From the NCBI RefSeq assembly GCF_011752525.1, contig NZ_VWXI01000002.1:403873-467872 (forward strand): 64,000 nt of DNA, written 5' to 3'. This DNA is from Pantoea sp. Cy-639. Lineage in GTDB: Bacteria > Pseudomonadota > Gammaproteobacteria > Pseudomonadales > Pseudomonadaceae. The notes under the pieces were generated by a model that worked only from the letters and a program-made list of their open reading frames with translations, ran no database searches and was not told the origin of the DNA. Made by a program: the position numbers and the translations under genes. Every line of letters starts with the position of its first letter. Position 1 is the stretch's first letter. This document shows, in pieces, positions 16,731 to 25,958 of this stretch.

Positions 16731-18035
16731 TTAATTGAGCTGTTCGACGCGAATCCGCACGACCTTGCCGACCACGTCCTGAAGCCCCTCGAGGGCGACG
16801 ATGGCGTCATCGATGCGCTGCTCGACCACACGGTGGGTCAGCAGGATCATCGGCACCAGGCCGTCCTGTTCCTCGGCTTCCTTCTGCATGATCGACTCGA
16901 TGTTGATGCCACGCGCCGAGAGGATGCTGGCGACCTGGGCCAGCACGCCCGGATGGTCCTTGGCCTGGATGCGCAGGTAGTAGGCGCTTTCGCATGCCTC
17001 GATCGGCAAAATCGGATGGGCCGACAGTGCATCCGGCTGGAAGGCCAGGTGCGGCACACGGTTTTCCGGGTCGGAGGTCATGGCGCGGACCACGTCGACC
17101 AGATCGGCGACCACCGACGAGGCGGTCGGCTCCATGCCGGCACCGGCACCGTAGTACAGGGTCGAGCCGGCGGCATCGCCGTTGACCATGACTGCGTTCA
17201 TCACGCCGTTGACATTGGCGATCAGGCGATCGCTGGGGATCAGCGTCGGGTGCACGCGCAGCTCGATGCCGTCGGCAGTGCGCCGGGCCATGCCCAGGTG
17301 CTTGATGCGATAGCCCAGGGCCTCGGCATAGTTGACGTCGGCAGTGGTCAACTGGGTGATGCCTTCGGTGTAGGCCTTGTCGAACTGCAGCGGAATGCCA
17401 AAGGCGATGGAGGCCAGGATGGTCAGCTTGTGCGCCGCGTCGATGCCCTCGACGTCGAAGGTCGGGTCGGCCTCGGCGTAACCCAGCGCCTGGGCTTCGG
17501 CCAGCACGTCGGGGAAGGCACGGCCCTTGTCGCGCATTTCGGTGAGGATGAAGTTGCCGGTGCCGTTGATGATCCCGGCCAGCCAGTTGATACGGTTGGC
17601 CGACAGGCCCTCGCGGATGGCCTTGATCACCGGGATGCCGCCAGCCACCGCGGCCTCGAAGGCGACGATGACGCCCTTCTCGCGGGCCTTGGCGAAGATT
17701 TCGTTGCCGTGCACGGCGATCAGCGCCTTGTTGGCGGTGACCACGTGCTTGCCATTTTCGATGGCCTTGAGCACCAGGTCGCGGGCGATTGTGTAGCCGC
17801 CGATCAGCTCGATGACGATATCGATCTCGGGGTTGCTCGCGACTTCGAACACATCAGCGGTAATGGGGGTACCGGTAATCTGGCAGTTCGGGTTCGGCGA
17901 GCGCATGGCAATCTGTGCCACTTCAATACCGCGCCCGGCACGGCGGGCAATCTCCTCGGCGTTGCGCTGAAGTACATTGAAGGTTCCGCCACCGACGGTC
18001 CCCAACCCACAAATGCCTACTTTGACCGGATTCAC
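16731..18035 (-). CDS. hom: Homoserine dehydrogenase
   Basis: A 434-residue NAD(P)-dependent enzyme reducing aspartate semialdehyde to homoserine. I chose the GTG at 18035: GGGGAG lies just upstream, and the protein then begins at the Rossmann strand VKVGICGLGTVGGGTFNVL. An upstream ATG would add 16 residues unlike the family. The body contains TANKALIAVHGNEIF, AAVAGGIPVI and the catalytic region ADPTFDVEGIDAAHKL. The C-terminal ACT domain (YYLRIQAKDHPGVLAQVASIL) implies feedback control by threonine. It is the first gene of hom-thrC. Confidence 0.97.
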   Translation of the reverse strand: MNPVKVGICGLGTVGGGTFNVLQRNAEEIARRAGRGIEVAQIAMRSPNPNCQITGTPITADVFEVASNPEIDIVIELIGGYTIARDLVLKAIENGKHVVTANKALIAVHGNEIFAKAREKGVIVAFEAAVAGGIPVIKAIREGLSANRINWLAGIINGTGNFILTEMRDKGRAFPDVLAEAQALGYAEADPTFDVEGIDAAHKLTILASIAFGIPLQFDKAYTEGITQLTTADVNYAEALGYRIKHLGMARRTADGIELRVHPTLIPSDRLIANVNGVMNAVMVNGDAAGSTLYYGAGAGMEPTASSVVADLVDVVRAMTSDPENRVPHLAFQPDALSAHPILPIEACESAYYLRIQAKDHPGVLAQVASILSARGINIESIMQKEAEEQDGLVPMILLTHRVVEQRIDDAIVALEGLQDVVGKVVRIRVEQLN

Positions 18036-18117
18036 AGTGAACTCCCCATTGAACGGCCGGCACCTGCGCCGACCGTGAAACATGCCGTCACCCCATGACG
18101 ACGGCGTACTGAATTGA

Positions 18118-18879
18118 TTACTTGCTCTCGGCCAGCGCCAGCTTGGCCACCTGTGGTGCCGGCTGGTAGCCCGGGATCACCTGGCCGTTCTGCAGCACGA
18201 TGGCCGGCGTACCGTTGACACCGATCGACTGGCCGAGCTGGAACTGCTTGCCGACCGGATTGGCGCACTTGGCGGCCTTGATTTCCTTGCCTTCGACCAT
18301 CTTGTCCAGCGCCGCGCGGCGATCACTGGAGCACCAGACCGCCTGCAACTGCTGGTCGCCCGGCGAGCCGGGGCCCTGGCGCGGGAAGGCGACATAGCGC
18401 ACTTCGATACCGCGGCGGTTCAGTTCGGGGACCTCGGCATGCAGCTTGTGGCAATACGGGCAGGTGGTGTCGGTGAACACAGTGATGTGCGACTTGGTTT
18501 CACCCTTGGCCGGGTAGACGACCATCTCGCCTGCCGGAATGCCGTTGATCAGCTTGGCAATGCCCTGGCGCTCGGTCTTCTCGGTGAGGTTGACCGGTTT
18601 GCCGTCCTGGATCTGGAACAGGTAGCCCTGCATCACGAACTGGCCGTCGGCGCTGGCGTACAGCACGCGGCCGCCCTGCAGCTTGACTTCGTACAGGCCA
18701 TTGAGCGGGCTGCTGGCGACGCTCTCGACCGGCACCTCCAGCTCGAGGTTCTGCAGCGACTTGCGGATCGCCTGCTCGGCACCGGTGTTGGCGGCGGCAG
18801 CGTTATCGGTCGCGGCAGCGACGGCAAAGGTACTGGCCAGCGCCAGGGCGGCGGCGGCGAAAATCGGGGTCAAGCGCAT
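18118..18879 (-). CDS. dsbC: Thiol:disulfide isomerase DsbC
   Basis: A 253-residue periplasmic disulfide isomerase. The signal peptide MRLTPIFAAAALALASTFAVA is followed by the DsbC dimerisation domain (about residues 30-95) and a thioredoxin fold with the active site TCPYC in DTTCPYCHKLHAEV. A second Cys pair in WCSSDRR and KCANPVG is the structural disulfide. The cis-Pro loop reads GVNGTPAIVL. The ATG at 18879 has AGGAGTACCCC upstream. It lies between xerD and hom on the same strand. Secreted and periplasmic proteins in the window that contain Cys pairs, such as PhoX, are plausible clients, although that is only inference. Confidence 0.96.
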   Translation of the reverse strand: MRLTPIFAAAALALASTFAVAAATDNAAAANTGAEQAIRKSLQNLELEVPVESVASSPLNGLYEVKLQGGRVLYASADGQFVMQGYLFQIQDGKPVNLTEKTERQGIAKLINGIPAGEMVVYPAKGETKSHITVFTDTTCPYCHKLHAEVPELNRRGIEVRYVAFPRQGPGSPGDQQLQAVWCSSDRRAALDKMVEGKEIKAAKCANPVGKQFQLGQSIGVNGTPAIVLQNGQVIPGYQPAPQVAKLALAESK

Positions 18880-19033
18880 GGGGTACTCCTGAAAGCGGAC
18901 GGGGCCTGAAGGGCGTCGTCCACGCCGCAAGCGTGGCGAACGGTCGGCCCTTGCAACAAACCGTCCAAGCCTACCACAACAGACCGGCGCAGAATGGCTC
19001 CTCACGCACCGGTCAGCGGAACATGAATATCAT

Positions 19034-19930
19034 TCATCCACGCGGATGGTGCTGGGCATGCAACTGCTGCAGACGGGCCTTGGCGACGTGGGTGTAGATC
19101 TGTGTGGTCGACAAGTCGCTGTGCCCCAGCAGCATCTGTACCACGCGCAGGTCGGCGCCATGGTTGAGCAGATGAGTGGCGAAGGCATGACGCAGGGTAT
19201 GCGGCGACAGCGCCTTGCCGATCCCGGCCACCAGGGCATGGTGCTTGATGCGGTGCCAGAAGGTCTGGCGGGTCATCTGCTCACCGCGCAGACTGGGGAA
19301 CAGCACATCGCTGGGGCGGCCGTTGAGCAGCTCGGCGCGGCCCCCACGCAGGTAGCGCTCGATCCATAGCACCGCCTCCTCGCCCATCGGCACCAGGCGC
19401 TCCTTGCTGCCCTTGCCCATCACCCGCAGCACGCCCTGGCGCAGGTTGACCTGGTCCAGGCTCAGGCTGACCAGCTCGGTCACCCGCAGGCCACAGGCAT
19501 ACAGCACCTCGAGCATGGCCCGGTCGCGCTGACCGATGGCTTCGCCCAGGTCGGGCGCCTGCAACAGCGCCTCGACATCGGCCTCCGACAAGGACTTGGG
19601 CAGTGGCCGACCGAGTTGCGGCATGTCTACCTGCAAGGTCGGGTCGACGGCAATCATCCGTTCGCGCAGCAGGTACCGGTAGAAGCCCCGCGCGCCGGAC
19701 AGAAACCGCGCGGTCGAGCGCGGCTTGTAAGCCTGGTCGAAACGCCAGGCCAAGTGGTCGAGGAGCAGTTCGCGCCCGGCGTCCGGCAGCGCCACCCCTC
19801 GCTCCTGCAGCCAGCCGTTGAACAGGGCCAGGTCGCTGCGATAGGACGCACGGGTGTTGTCGGACAGGCCTTTTTCCAGCCACAGGGCATCGAGGAACTG
19901 GTCAATCAGGGGATGGTCTAGGGCTGGCAT
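19034..19930 (-). CDS. xerD: Tyrosine recombinase XerD
   Basis: A 298-residue site-specific recombinase that, with XerC, resolves chromosome dimers at dif. It has the N-terminal SAM-like core-binding domain (IDQFLDALWLEKGLSDNTRASYRSDL) and the catalytic domain with Arg in YACGLRVTELVSL, HTLRHAFATHLL (His-x-x-Arg), GHSDLSTTQIYTHV, and the nucleophilic Tyr in the IYTHV segment. Length and motifs are those of housekeeping XerD rather than a phage integrase. No dif-like site or integrated element is visible beside it. It is followed by dsbC on the same strand, the usual arrangement in Pseudomonas. Confidence 0.96.
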   Translation of the reverse strand: MPALDHPLIDQFLDALWLEKGLSDNTRASYRSDLALFNGWLQERGVALPDAGRELLLDHLAWRFDQAYKPRSTARFLSGARGFYRYLLRERMIAVDPTLQVDMPQLGRPLPKSLSEADVEALLQAPDLGEAIGQRDRAMLEVLYACGLRVTELVSLSLDQVNLRQGVLRVMGKGSKERLVPMGEEAVLWIERYLRGGRAELLNGRPSDVLFPSLRGEQMTRQTFWHRIKHHALVAGIGKALSPHTLRHAFATHLLNHGADLRVVQMLLGHSDLSTTQIYTHVAKARLQQLHAQHHPRG

Positions 19931-19998
19931 GAAGACTCGGTGGCAAACGGCGAAATGGCGCTTAGTCTTTCATAACACCGCCTGCATAGGGAGCCCGC

Positions 19999-21819
19999 AT
20001 GAGCGAACAACAGATTCTCCTGAGTATCGGCGGCATCGGCGCCGCCGCCCTGGCCTGCCAGTGGCTGGCCTGGCGCCTGAAGCTGCCGGCCATTCTGTTC
20101 CTGCTGCTGTGCGGCATTCTCGCCGGGCCCGTAATGGGCTGGCTGCAACCTCAGGCACTGTTCGGCCCGCTGCTGATGCCACTGGTCTCGCTGGCCGTGG
20201 CGCTGATCCTGTTCGAGGGCAGCCTCACCCTGCACCTGTCGCAATGGCGCGAAATCGGCAGCGTGGTGCATCGCCTGGTCACGGTGGGCGCGCTGAGCAC
20301 CTGGCTGGTGATCGCCCTCGCCACCCGCTGGCTGCTGGGCTTCGATTGGCCCCTGGCGATCCTGTTCGGCACCCTGACCCTGGTCACCGGCCCTACGGTG
20401 ATCGTGCCCATGTTGCGGGTGGTGAGGCCCAAGGCAACAGTCGCCAACATCCTGCGCTGGGAGGGCATCGTCATCGACCCGGTCGGTGCGTTGCTGGCCG
20501 TGGTGGTCTACAGCTTCATCATCGCCAGCGTCGCAGGCAACGGCCTGAGCCAGAGCCTGGCGACCTTCGCCGGGGTGATCTTCTGCGGCAGCGCACTGGG
20601 CGTTGCCGGCGGCTGGCTGCTGGGACAGGTGATGCGTGAGCAATGGCTGCCAGAGTACCTGCACAACCTGGCATCGTTGGCCGCGGTGCTAGGCATCTTC
20701 ATTGCCGCCAACCAGATCGTCCACGAGTCGGGACTGCTGGCGGTCACGGTCATGGGCATGTGGCTGGCCAACATGCCCGGCGTGGATGTACGGCAGATCC
20801 TGCATTTCAAGGAAAACCTCAGCGTATTGCTGATCTCCGGCCTGTTCATCCTCCTGGCCGCACGTCTCGACCTGCATGCGCTGCTGACCCTGGGGCCGGC
20901 GGTACTGGCACTGTTGCTGGTCATCCAACTGCTGGCTCGCCCGCTGAACGTGTGGCTGTCGACCCTGGGTTCATCCCTGAACTGGCGCGAGCGGGCCTTG
21001 CTGGCATGGATTGCACCCCGCGGCATCGTCGCCGCGGCAGTATCGGCTATCTTCGCCATCCGCCTCGACGAGGCCGGCCACCAGGGCGCCCTGCTGCTGG
21101 TGCCGCTGACGTTTTCCGTGATCATCGGCACCGTGGTGCTGCAAAGCGCCACGGCCAGGCCACTGGCACGCCTGCTCAAAGTGGCGGAGCCGGCGCCCAG
21201 CGGCTTTCTCGTGGTCGGCGCCAACCCACCCGCGCGGGCCATCGCCAAAGCCCTGCAACAACTGGGTTGCCGAGTGCTGCTGACCGACTCGAGCTGGGAG
21301 AACATCCGCGCCGCGCGCATGGATAACCTGCCCACCTACTTTGGCAACCCCGCCTCTCAGCATGCCGATGCTCACCTCGACCTGGTCGGGCTCGGCCACC
21401 TACTGGGCCTGTCACCGGCGGGAGAGCTCAATGCCCTGGCCTGCGCCCGCTTTCGCCACGACTTTGGCCAGGCGCGACTGTTCGTGCTGGCCAGCGGCCT
21501 GGAGAGACAACGCAGCGACAAGCATCGGGCCAGCGAGGAGCACCGTGGGCAGTTACTGGGCTCGAACCCGATGACCTACGGGCAGTTGGCCAAGCAGTTG
21601 CAGCAAGGCGCCGAACTGTACAGCACCACGCTGACCGAGGCCTTCGACTGGAGTGAGTACCAACAGCTGCATGGCGCGCGGGCCACGCTGCTGTTCGCCC
21701 GGGACGGGCAAGGCTGGGTGCATGTGGCCAGCCCGGACACCCCGCTCATTCCTCAACCGGGATGGACGGTGGTGGCACTGGTAGAGCCGCAAACCGGCGA
21801 ACAGCCCGCGGCGTCGTAG
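19999..21819 (+). CDS. CPA1-type cation:proton antiporter with C-terminal nucleotide-binding-like domain
   Basis: A 606-residue inner-membrane antiporter. The first 390 or so residues form about 12 transmembrane segments with ALILFEGSLTLHLSQWR, LTLVTGPTVIVPMLR, EGIVIDPVGALLAVVVYSF and WIAPRGIVAAAVSAIFA, all typical of the NhaP/CPA1 family. The following 200 residues start GFLVVGANPPARAIAKALQQLGCRVLLTDSSW, resembling a TrkA-N Rossmann domain, although the usual GxGxxG is reduced to GANPPA, so nucleotide binding is doubtful. It probably exchanges Na+ or K+ for protons. It is divergent from xerD and stands alone. Confidence 0.92.
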   Translation: MSEQQILLSIGGIGAAALACQWLAWRLKLPAILFLLLCGILAGPVMGWLQPQALFGPLLMPLVSLAVALILFEGSLTLHLSQWREIGSVVHRLVTVGALSTWLVIALATRWLLGFDWPLAILFGTLTLVTGPTVIVPMLRVVRPKATVANILRWEGIVIDPVGALLAVVVYSFIIASVAGNGLSQSLATFAGVIFCGSALGVAGGWLLGQVMREQWLPEYLHNLASLAAVLGIFIAANQIVHESGLLAVTVMGMWLANMPGVDVRQILHFKENLSVLLISGLFILLAARLDLHALLTLGPAVLALLLVIQLLARPLNVWLSTLGSSLNWRERALLAWIAPRGIVAAAVSAIFAIRLDEAGHQGALLLVPLTFSVIIGTVVLQSATARPLARLLKVAEPAPSGFLVVGANPPARAIAKALQQLGCRVLLTDSSWENIRAARMDNLPTYFGNPASQHADAHLDLVGLGHLLGLSPAGELNALACARFRHDFGQARLFVLASGLERQRSDKHRASEEHRGQLLGSNPMTYGQLAKQLQQGAELYSTTLTEAFDWSEYQQLHGARATLLFARDGQGWVHVASPDTPLIPQPGWTVVALVEPQTGEQPAAS

Positions 21820-21828
21820 GCCTGCACC

Positions 21829-21897
21829 ACGTGGGAACAGGCTTGTCCACGGCGACATCGGTGCCATCTTTCGCGGAACAAGCTCGCCCTCGGCAAA
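21829..21897. repeat. REP-like pair
   Basis: GTGGGAACAGGCTTGTCCAC and, inverted, TTCGCGGAACAAGCTCGCCC lie between the converging antiporter and thioesterase genes. The pattern is that of diverged Pseudomonas extragenic palindromes. Confidence 0.5.
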
Positions 21898-22305
21898 TCA
21901 GGCCTGGGGCAGTACCGGCACCGGGCGCTTGTCCTCGTCGATCGCGACGAAGCTGAACACGCCATGGATCGCCCGCTCGCGGCCATCGAGGTACATGTTC
22001 TCGACGAATACATCCACCTGCACCTGCAGGCTGGTGTTGCCGACCTTGATCACCGTGCCCACCAATTCGACGATCGAGCCCGCCGGGATCGGATGCTTGA
22101 AGTCGATGCGATCGGTGGACACGGTCACCAGCGGCAGACGGCAGAAACGCGTGGCGGCGATGAACGACACTTCGTCCATCCAGGCCAGGGCGGTGCCGCC
22201 GAACAAGGTGTTGTGGTGGTTGGTGGTGTTGGGGAACACCGCCTTGGTCACGCGGGTCACCGACAGTTCGGTGCGGCGCTGGATTTCCTGGTCTCGGGTT
22301 GTCAT
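21898..22305 (-). CDS. Acyl-CoA thioesterase, hot-dog fold (YciA/BFIT type)
   Basis: A 135-residue hexameric-type thioesterase that hydrolyses acyl-CoA. The sequence has FPNTTNHHNTLFGGTALAWMDEVSFIAATRFC, the family signature holding the catalytic Asn/Asp region and the central helix, followed by TVSTDRIDFKHPIPAGSIVELVGTV. The ATG at 22305 is preferred over one eight codons upstream because it matches the usual family N-terminus (MTTRDQEIQRRTELSVTRV). It lies downstream of the rplS terminator and so is probably transcribed independently. The physiological acyl chain is not evident. Confidence 0.9.
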   Translation of the reverse strand: MTTRDQEIQRRTELSVTRVTKAVFPNTTNHHNTLFGGTALAWMDEVSFIAATRFCRLPLVTVSTDRIDFKHPIPAGSIVELVGTVIKVGNTSLQVQVDVFVENMYLDGRERAIHGVFSFVAIDEDKRPVPVLPQA

Positions 22306-22341
22306 CTCGGGGTCACATCGCAAAGGCAAGATTCAAAACGC

Positions 22342-22369
22342 AAAAAAGCAGCCCGAAGGCTGCTTTTTT
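22342..22369 (-). terminator. Intrinsic terminator after rplS
   Basis: AAAAAAGCAGCC and GGCTGCTTTTTT flank a CGAA tetraloop. The stem is perfect and T-rich on both strands, and it closes the rpsP-rimM-trmD-rplS unit. Confidence 0.93.
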
Positions 22370-22405
22370 CTCGCTAGGCGGCCTTGGCCACCGGGCAAAC
22401 TGCAC

Positions 22406-22756
22406 TCAGGACAGTTTTTCCTTGATGCGAGCGGCTTTGCCGGACAGGTCGCGCAGGTAGTACAGCTTGGCTTTACGCACGTCACCACGACGTTTCACGG
22501 CCAGGCTGTCGATCTGCGGGCTGTAGGTCTGGAAGGTACGCTCAACGCCAACGCCGCTGGAGATCTTGCGCACGGTGAAGGCGCTGTTCAGACCGCGGTT
22601 ACGCTTGGCGATGACGACGCCTTCGAACGCCTGCAGACGCGAGCGATCGCCTTCCTTCACTTTGACCTGAACGACAACGGTGTCGCCTGGTGCGAAGGTC
22701 GGGATTTCCTTGCTCATCTGCTCGGCTTCGAGCTGCTGGATGATCTTGTTGGTCAT
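22406..22756 (-). CDS. rplS: 50S ribosomal protein L19
   Basis: A 116-residue ribosomal protein located at the 30S-50S interface. [36 protein letters not shown] and [19 protein letters not shown] are diagnostic. It is the last gene of the rpsP-rimM-trmD-rplS operon, 42 nt after trmD, with a perfect intrinsic terminator 37 nt past its stop. Confidence 0.99.
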   Translation of the reverse strand: MTNKIIQQLEAEQMSKEIPTFAPGDTVVVQVKVKEGDRSRLQAFEGVVIAKRNRGLNSAFTVRKISSGVGVERTFQTYSPQIDSLAVKRRGDVRKAKLYYLRDLSGKAARIKEKLS

Positions 22757-22798
22757 GCTGTGCTCCTAAGATGGATACGCGATCCACCATCGATACGT

Positions 22799-23551
22799 TT
22801 AACTATCGTCCCGCTCGCGGAGATATTCCTCGAGCAGCTTCTTCTCTTCTCCAGAAAGCGAGCGACTTTCCAGAAGATCGGCGCGTCGTTCGAAGGTCCT
22901 ACCAAGGGACTGCTTCATCCGCCAACGCCGGATATGTGCATGGTTGCCACTTAGCAACACGTCGGGAACACGCTGATCCGCATACACCTCAGGTCGGGTG
23001 TAGTGCGGGCAATCCAGCAGACCGTCGGTGAAAGAGTCTTCCTCCGCCGAGTCCACATGCCCTAAAGCTCCGGGCAGCAGCCGTGTAACCGCATCGATCA
23101 GTACCATGGCCGGCAGCTCGCCGCCGGAAAGCACATAGTCACCAATCGACCACTCCTCATCGACATGAGCCTCGATAAAGCGCTCGTCGATGCCTTCATA
23201 ACGACCGGCGATCAGGATCAACGACTCCTGTTCGGCCAGGCCTTTGACCGCCTGCTGAGTCAGCTTGCGGCCTTGTGGCGAGAGGTAGATCACCTTCGCC
23301 GATGCTCCGGTCGCCTGCCTGGCGCTAACCAGGGCGTCTTCCAGAGGCTTGATCTTCATCACCATGCCCGGACCACCGCCAAACGGCCGATCATCCACCG
23401 TGTGATGGCGATCAGTGGTGTAGTCCCGCGGGTTCCAGCAGGTCACTTGCAGCAACCCCTGTTTCACCGCGCGGCTGGTAATGCCGTACTCCGTGATGGC
23501 CGAGAACATCTCGGGGAACAACGTGATGACGTCTACGCGAAGGTTACCCAT
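22799..23551 (-). CDS. trmD: tRNA (guanine-N1)-methyltransferase TrmD
   Basis: A 250-residue SPOUT methyltransferase making m1G37 in tRNAs with a G36 neighbour, needed to prevent +1 frameshifting. [29 protein letters not shown] opens the protein. The knotted SAM site is in [42 protein letters not shown], and [18 protein letters not shown] follows. It lies 3 nt after rimM and 42 nt before rplS in the classic four-gene operon. Confidence 0.99.
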   Translation of the reverse strand: MGNLRVDVITLFPEMFSAITEYGITSRAVKQGLLQVTCWNPRDYTTDRHHTVDDRPFGGGPGMVMKIKPLEDALVSARQATGASAKVIYLSPQGRKLTQQAVKGLAEQESLILIAGRYEGIDERFIEAHVDEEWSIGDYVLSGGELPAMVLIDAVTRLLPGALGHVDSAEEDSFTDGLLDCPHYTRPEVYADQRVPDVLLSGNHAHIRRWRMKQSLGRTFERRADLLESRSLSGEEKKLLEEYLRERDDS

Positions 23552-23554
23552 CGT

Positions 23555-24091
23555 TCAGAAGTCCGCGTCCCACTCAACCCGCATCACGCCTGCTTCCAGG
23601 TCGATACCGAGCACGCATTGCGCCGTATAGGGCAACAGACGCTCGCGATCATCCAGGCTGCCTGCGCAGGGTTTGACCACCATTACATCGTTCGCGCCGG
23701 TCTCCAACAGGTGATCGATCGTGCCGAACAGCTGTTCGTCCTGATTGATGACCTTCAGGCCCACCAACTGGTACCAGTAGTACTCGTCGGCTGCCAGGTT
23801 GGGCAAAAGGCTCCGCGGGATGCAGATTTCGAAGCCGCTCAGAAGACGGGCTTCATCACGATCATCGAGGCCTTTGAGCTTCACGACCAGGCCCTTCTGG
23901 GAGCCACGACCGCTGACCAGCTCGACCTGCTTTACCTTGCCTTCGTGCCTGAGCGTCCAGCGCGGATAATCCAACAGGTTTTCAATCGGATCGGTAAAGG
24001 AATACACCTTCACCTCGCCGCGAACGCCGTGAACCGAAAAAATCTTGCCAACGACGATCAGGTCGTCAGCCTTTTCTGGCGTCGCGTTCAT
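23555..24091 (-). CDS. rimM: Ribosome maturation factor RimM
   Basis: A 178-residue 16S processing factor that binds S19 and assists 30S head assembly. The N-terminal barrel has DDLIVVGKIFSVHGVRGEVKVYSFTDP, and the C-terminal PRC-barrel has EYYWYQLVGLKVINQDEQLFGTIDHLLETGANDVMVV. It lies 5 nt after rpsP and 3 nt before trmD, so translational coupling is likely. Confidence 0.98.
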   Translation of the reverse strand: MNATPEKADDLIVVGKIFSVHGVRGEVKVYSFTDPIENLLDYPRWTLRHEGKVKQVELVSGRGSQKGLVVKLKGLDDRDEARLLSGFEICIPRSLLPNLAADEYYWYQLVGLKVINQDEQLFGTIDHLLETGANDVMVVKPCAGSLDDRERLLPYTAQCVLGIDLEAGVMRVEWDADF

Positions 24092-24096
24092 ACTGC

Positions 24097-24348
24097 TCAG
24101 GCTGCGGCCTTGGCAGCTTCCTTCAGCAGCTGAGCAACACGCTCAGACGGCTGTGCGCCCTGGCTCAGCCAGTAGGTGACGCGCTCTTGGTTGACCGACA
24201 GCTTGACTTCAGCGCCCGAAGCGATCGGGTTGAAGAAGCCAACGCGCTCAACGAAACGGCCGTCACGGGCGTTACGCGAGTTGGTCACGGTCAGGTGGTA
24301 GAAAGGGCGCTTCTTGGAGCCGCCACGGGCAAGACGGATGGTTACCAT
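24097..24348 (-). CDS. rpsP: 30S ribosomal protein S16
   Basis: An 83-residue ribosomal protein. The ATG at 24348 gives [21 protein letters not shown], the universal S16 start; the in-frame extension upstream is rejected. [17 protein letters not shown] is also diagnostic. It is the first gene of the rpsP-rimM-trmD-rplS operon. Its leader contains two overlapping inverted repeats (24387-24410) that could form alternative hairpins. Confidence 0.99.
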   Translation of the reverse strand: MVTIRLARGGSKKRPFYHLTVTNSRNARDGRFVERVGFFNPIASGAEVKLSVNQERVTYWLSQGAQPSERVAQLLKEAAKAAA

Positions 24349-24386
24349 GTGAACATCGTTCCTATAGTCGGTGCTGCAAAACTGAA

Positions 24387-24410
24387 TGCCCAATGGGCAC
24401 ACGCGTGCCC
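24387..24410 (-). promoter_or_regulatory. rpsP: Overlapping alternative stems in the rpsP leader
   Basis: On the minus strand GGGCAC-GCGT-GTGCCC is overlapped by TGCCCA-T-TGGGCA. The two stems share TGCCC and cannot form together. They lie 39-62 nt upstream of the rpsP start codon. A regulatory role is inferred from this geometry only. Confidence 0.4.
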
Positions 24411-24542
24411 AAAAGGCCGCATATTCTCGGGGAATACACGGACATTTGCAAATGCCTTTTTCGGCAAGCCCTTGGCCCACCGTTCAGCTCTGCCGGTTTC
24501 AGCCGCCTCGCGGCGGCCATGTTCCCGCCAAAGCGGGGGTCT

Positions 24543-24573
24543 GACCGGCTCCCTTATATAAAGGAAGCCGGTC
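24543..24573 (-). terminator. Hairpin after ffh
   Basis: GACCGGCT plus CCCTT pairs with AAGG plus AAGCCGGTC around an AT-rich loop, just past the ffh stop at 24582. It lacks a clear T-tract, so it may be a processing or stabilising hairpin rather than a classic terminator. Confidence 0.55.
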
Positions 24574-24581
24574 GGATTCGA

Positions 24582-25958
24582 TTACAGCTTCGGCATGCCG
24601 CCACCTGGCAGCATCCCGCCAAGGCCACGCATCATCTTGGCCATGCCGCCCTTGGCGGAGAATTTCTTCATCATCTTCTGCATCTGCTTGTGCTGCTTGA
24701 TCAGTCGGCCGATGTCCTGCACCTGGGTACCGGAACCGAGGGCGATGCGGCGCTTGCGCGAGCCGCTGATCATGTCGGGGTCGCGACGCTCGGCAGGGGT
24801 CATGGAGTTGATGATCGCCTCCATCTGCTTGAACTGCTTCTCGGCCGCGCCCTGGGCATTGCCCATCTGCGACAGGTTGACGCCACCGATGCTCGGCAGC
24901 TTGTCCATCAGGCCGCCGAGGCCGCCCATGTTCTTCATCTGCTGCAGCTGGTCGCGGAAGTCCTCGAGATCGAAGCCCTTGCCCTTCTTCAGCTTCTTGG
25001 CCAGCTTGTCGGCCTTGGCCTTGTCGATGGTCTGCTCGGCCTGCTCGATCAGGCTGAGCACATCGCCCATGCCGAGGATGCGCGAGGCGATACGATCGGG
25101 GTGGAACGGCTCGAGGGCTTCGGTCTTCTCGCCCATGCCGATGAACTTGATCGGCTTGCCGGTGATGGCGCGCACCGACAGCGCGGCACCGCCACGGGCA
25201 TCACCGTCGACCTTGGTCAGCACCACGCCGGTCAGCGGCAGGGCGTCGCCGAAGGCCTTGGCGGTGTTGGCGGCGTCCTGGCCGGTCATGGCGTCGACCA
25301 CGAACAGGGTTTCGATCGGCTTGACCGCGGCATGCAGGGCCTTGATCTCGTCCATCATGTCGGCGTCGACGTGCAGGCGGCCGGCGGTGTCGACGATCAC
25401 CACGTCGATGAACTTGAGCTTGGCCTCGCGAATCGCCGCCTCGGCAATGGCCACCGGCTTCTGGCTGATGTCGGACGGGAAGAAGGTCACGCCGATGTCG
25501 TTGGCCAGGGTCTCGAGCTGCTTGATCGCGGCCGGACGGTAGACGTCGGCCGAGACCACCATCACGCTCTTTTTCTTGCGCTCTTTCAGGTGACGCGCCA
25601 GCTTGCCGGCGGTGGTGGTCTTACCAGCACCCTGCAGACCGGCCATCAGCACCACGGCGGGCGGAGCGGCATTGAGCGTCAGCTCTTCGTTGGCCGCGCC
25701 CATCAGGCTTTCCAGCTCGGCCTGGACGATCTTCACGAAGGCCTGGCCCGGGGTCAGGCTGCGCGACACTTCGGTGCCGACCGCGCGTTCCTTGATGCTG
25801 TTGACGAAATCCTTGACCACCGGCAGGGCAACGTCGGCCTCGAGCAGGGCCATGCGCACTTCGCGCAACGTGTCCTTGATATTGTCTTCAGTCAGCTTGG
25901 CCTTGCCGGTGACATGGCGCAGCGTCTGTGACAGGCGGTCGGTCAGGTTTTCGAACAT
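24582..25958 (-). CDS. ffh: Signal recognition particle protein Ffh
   Basis: A 458-residue GTPase that, with 4.5S RNA, targets nascent inner-membrane proteins. The ATG at 25958 (MFENLTDRLSQTLRHVTGKAKL) is the conserved start; the longer frame upstream is rejected. Order: N domain, then the G domain with GLQGAGKTTTAGKLA, DTAGRLHVD, TKVDGDARGGAAL and GMGEKTEALEPFHPDR, then the Met-rich M domain (MGGLGGLMDKLP, MRGLGGMLPGGGMPKL) that binds signal peptides and RNA. It lies upstream of rpsP on the same strand but is separated from it by a hairpin and 233 nt. Confidence 0.99.
   Translation of the reverse strand: MFENLTDRLSQTLRHVTGKAKLTEDNIKDTLREVRMALLEADVALPVVKDFVNSIKERAVGTEVSRSLTPGQAFVKIVQAELESLMGAANEELTLNAAPPAVVLMAGLQGAGKTTTAGKLARHLKERKKKSVMVVSADVYRPAAIKQLETLANDIGVTFFPSDISQKPVAIAEAAIREAKLKFIDVVIVDTAGRLHVDADMMDEIKALHAAVKPIETLFVVDAMTGQDAANTAKAFGDALPLTGVVLTKVDGDARGGAALSVRAITGKPIKFIGMGEKTEALEPFHPDRIASRILGMGDVLSLIEQAEQTIDKAKADKLAKKLKKGKGFDLEDFRDQLQQMKNMGGLGGLMDKLPSIGGVNLSQMGNAQGAAEKQFKQMEAIINSMTPAERRDPDMISGSRKRRIALGSGTQVQDIGRLIKQHKQMQKMMKKFSAKGGMAKMMRGLGGMLPGGGMPKL

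Noticed and set aside
15705..18098. A 797-codon plus-strand frame opposite thrC and hom
   Set aside because: It has no family similarity and has the Asp/Gly/His-rich look of a GC-driven antisense frame; both genes on the other strand are certain.
19034..19930. XerD considered as an integrase of a mobile element
   Set aside because: Its sequence and neighbourhood (dsbC, hom, thrC) are those of the housekeeping recombinase. No attachment repeats or cargo genes were seen.
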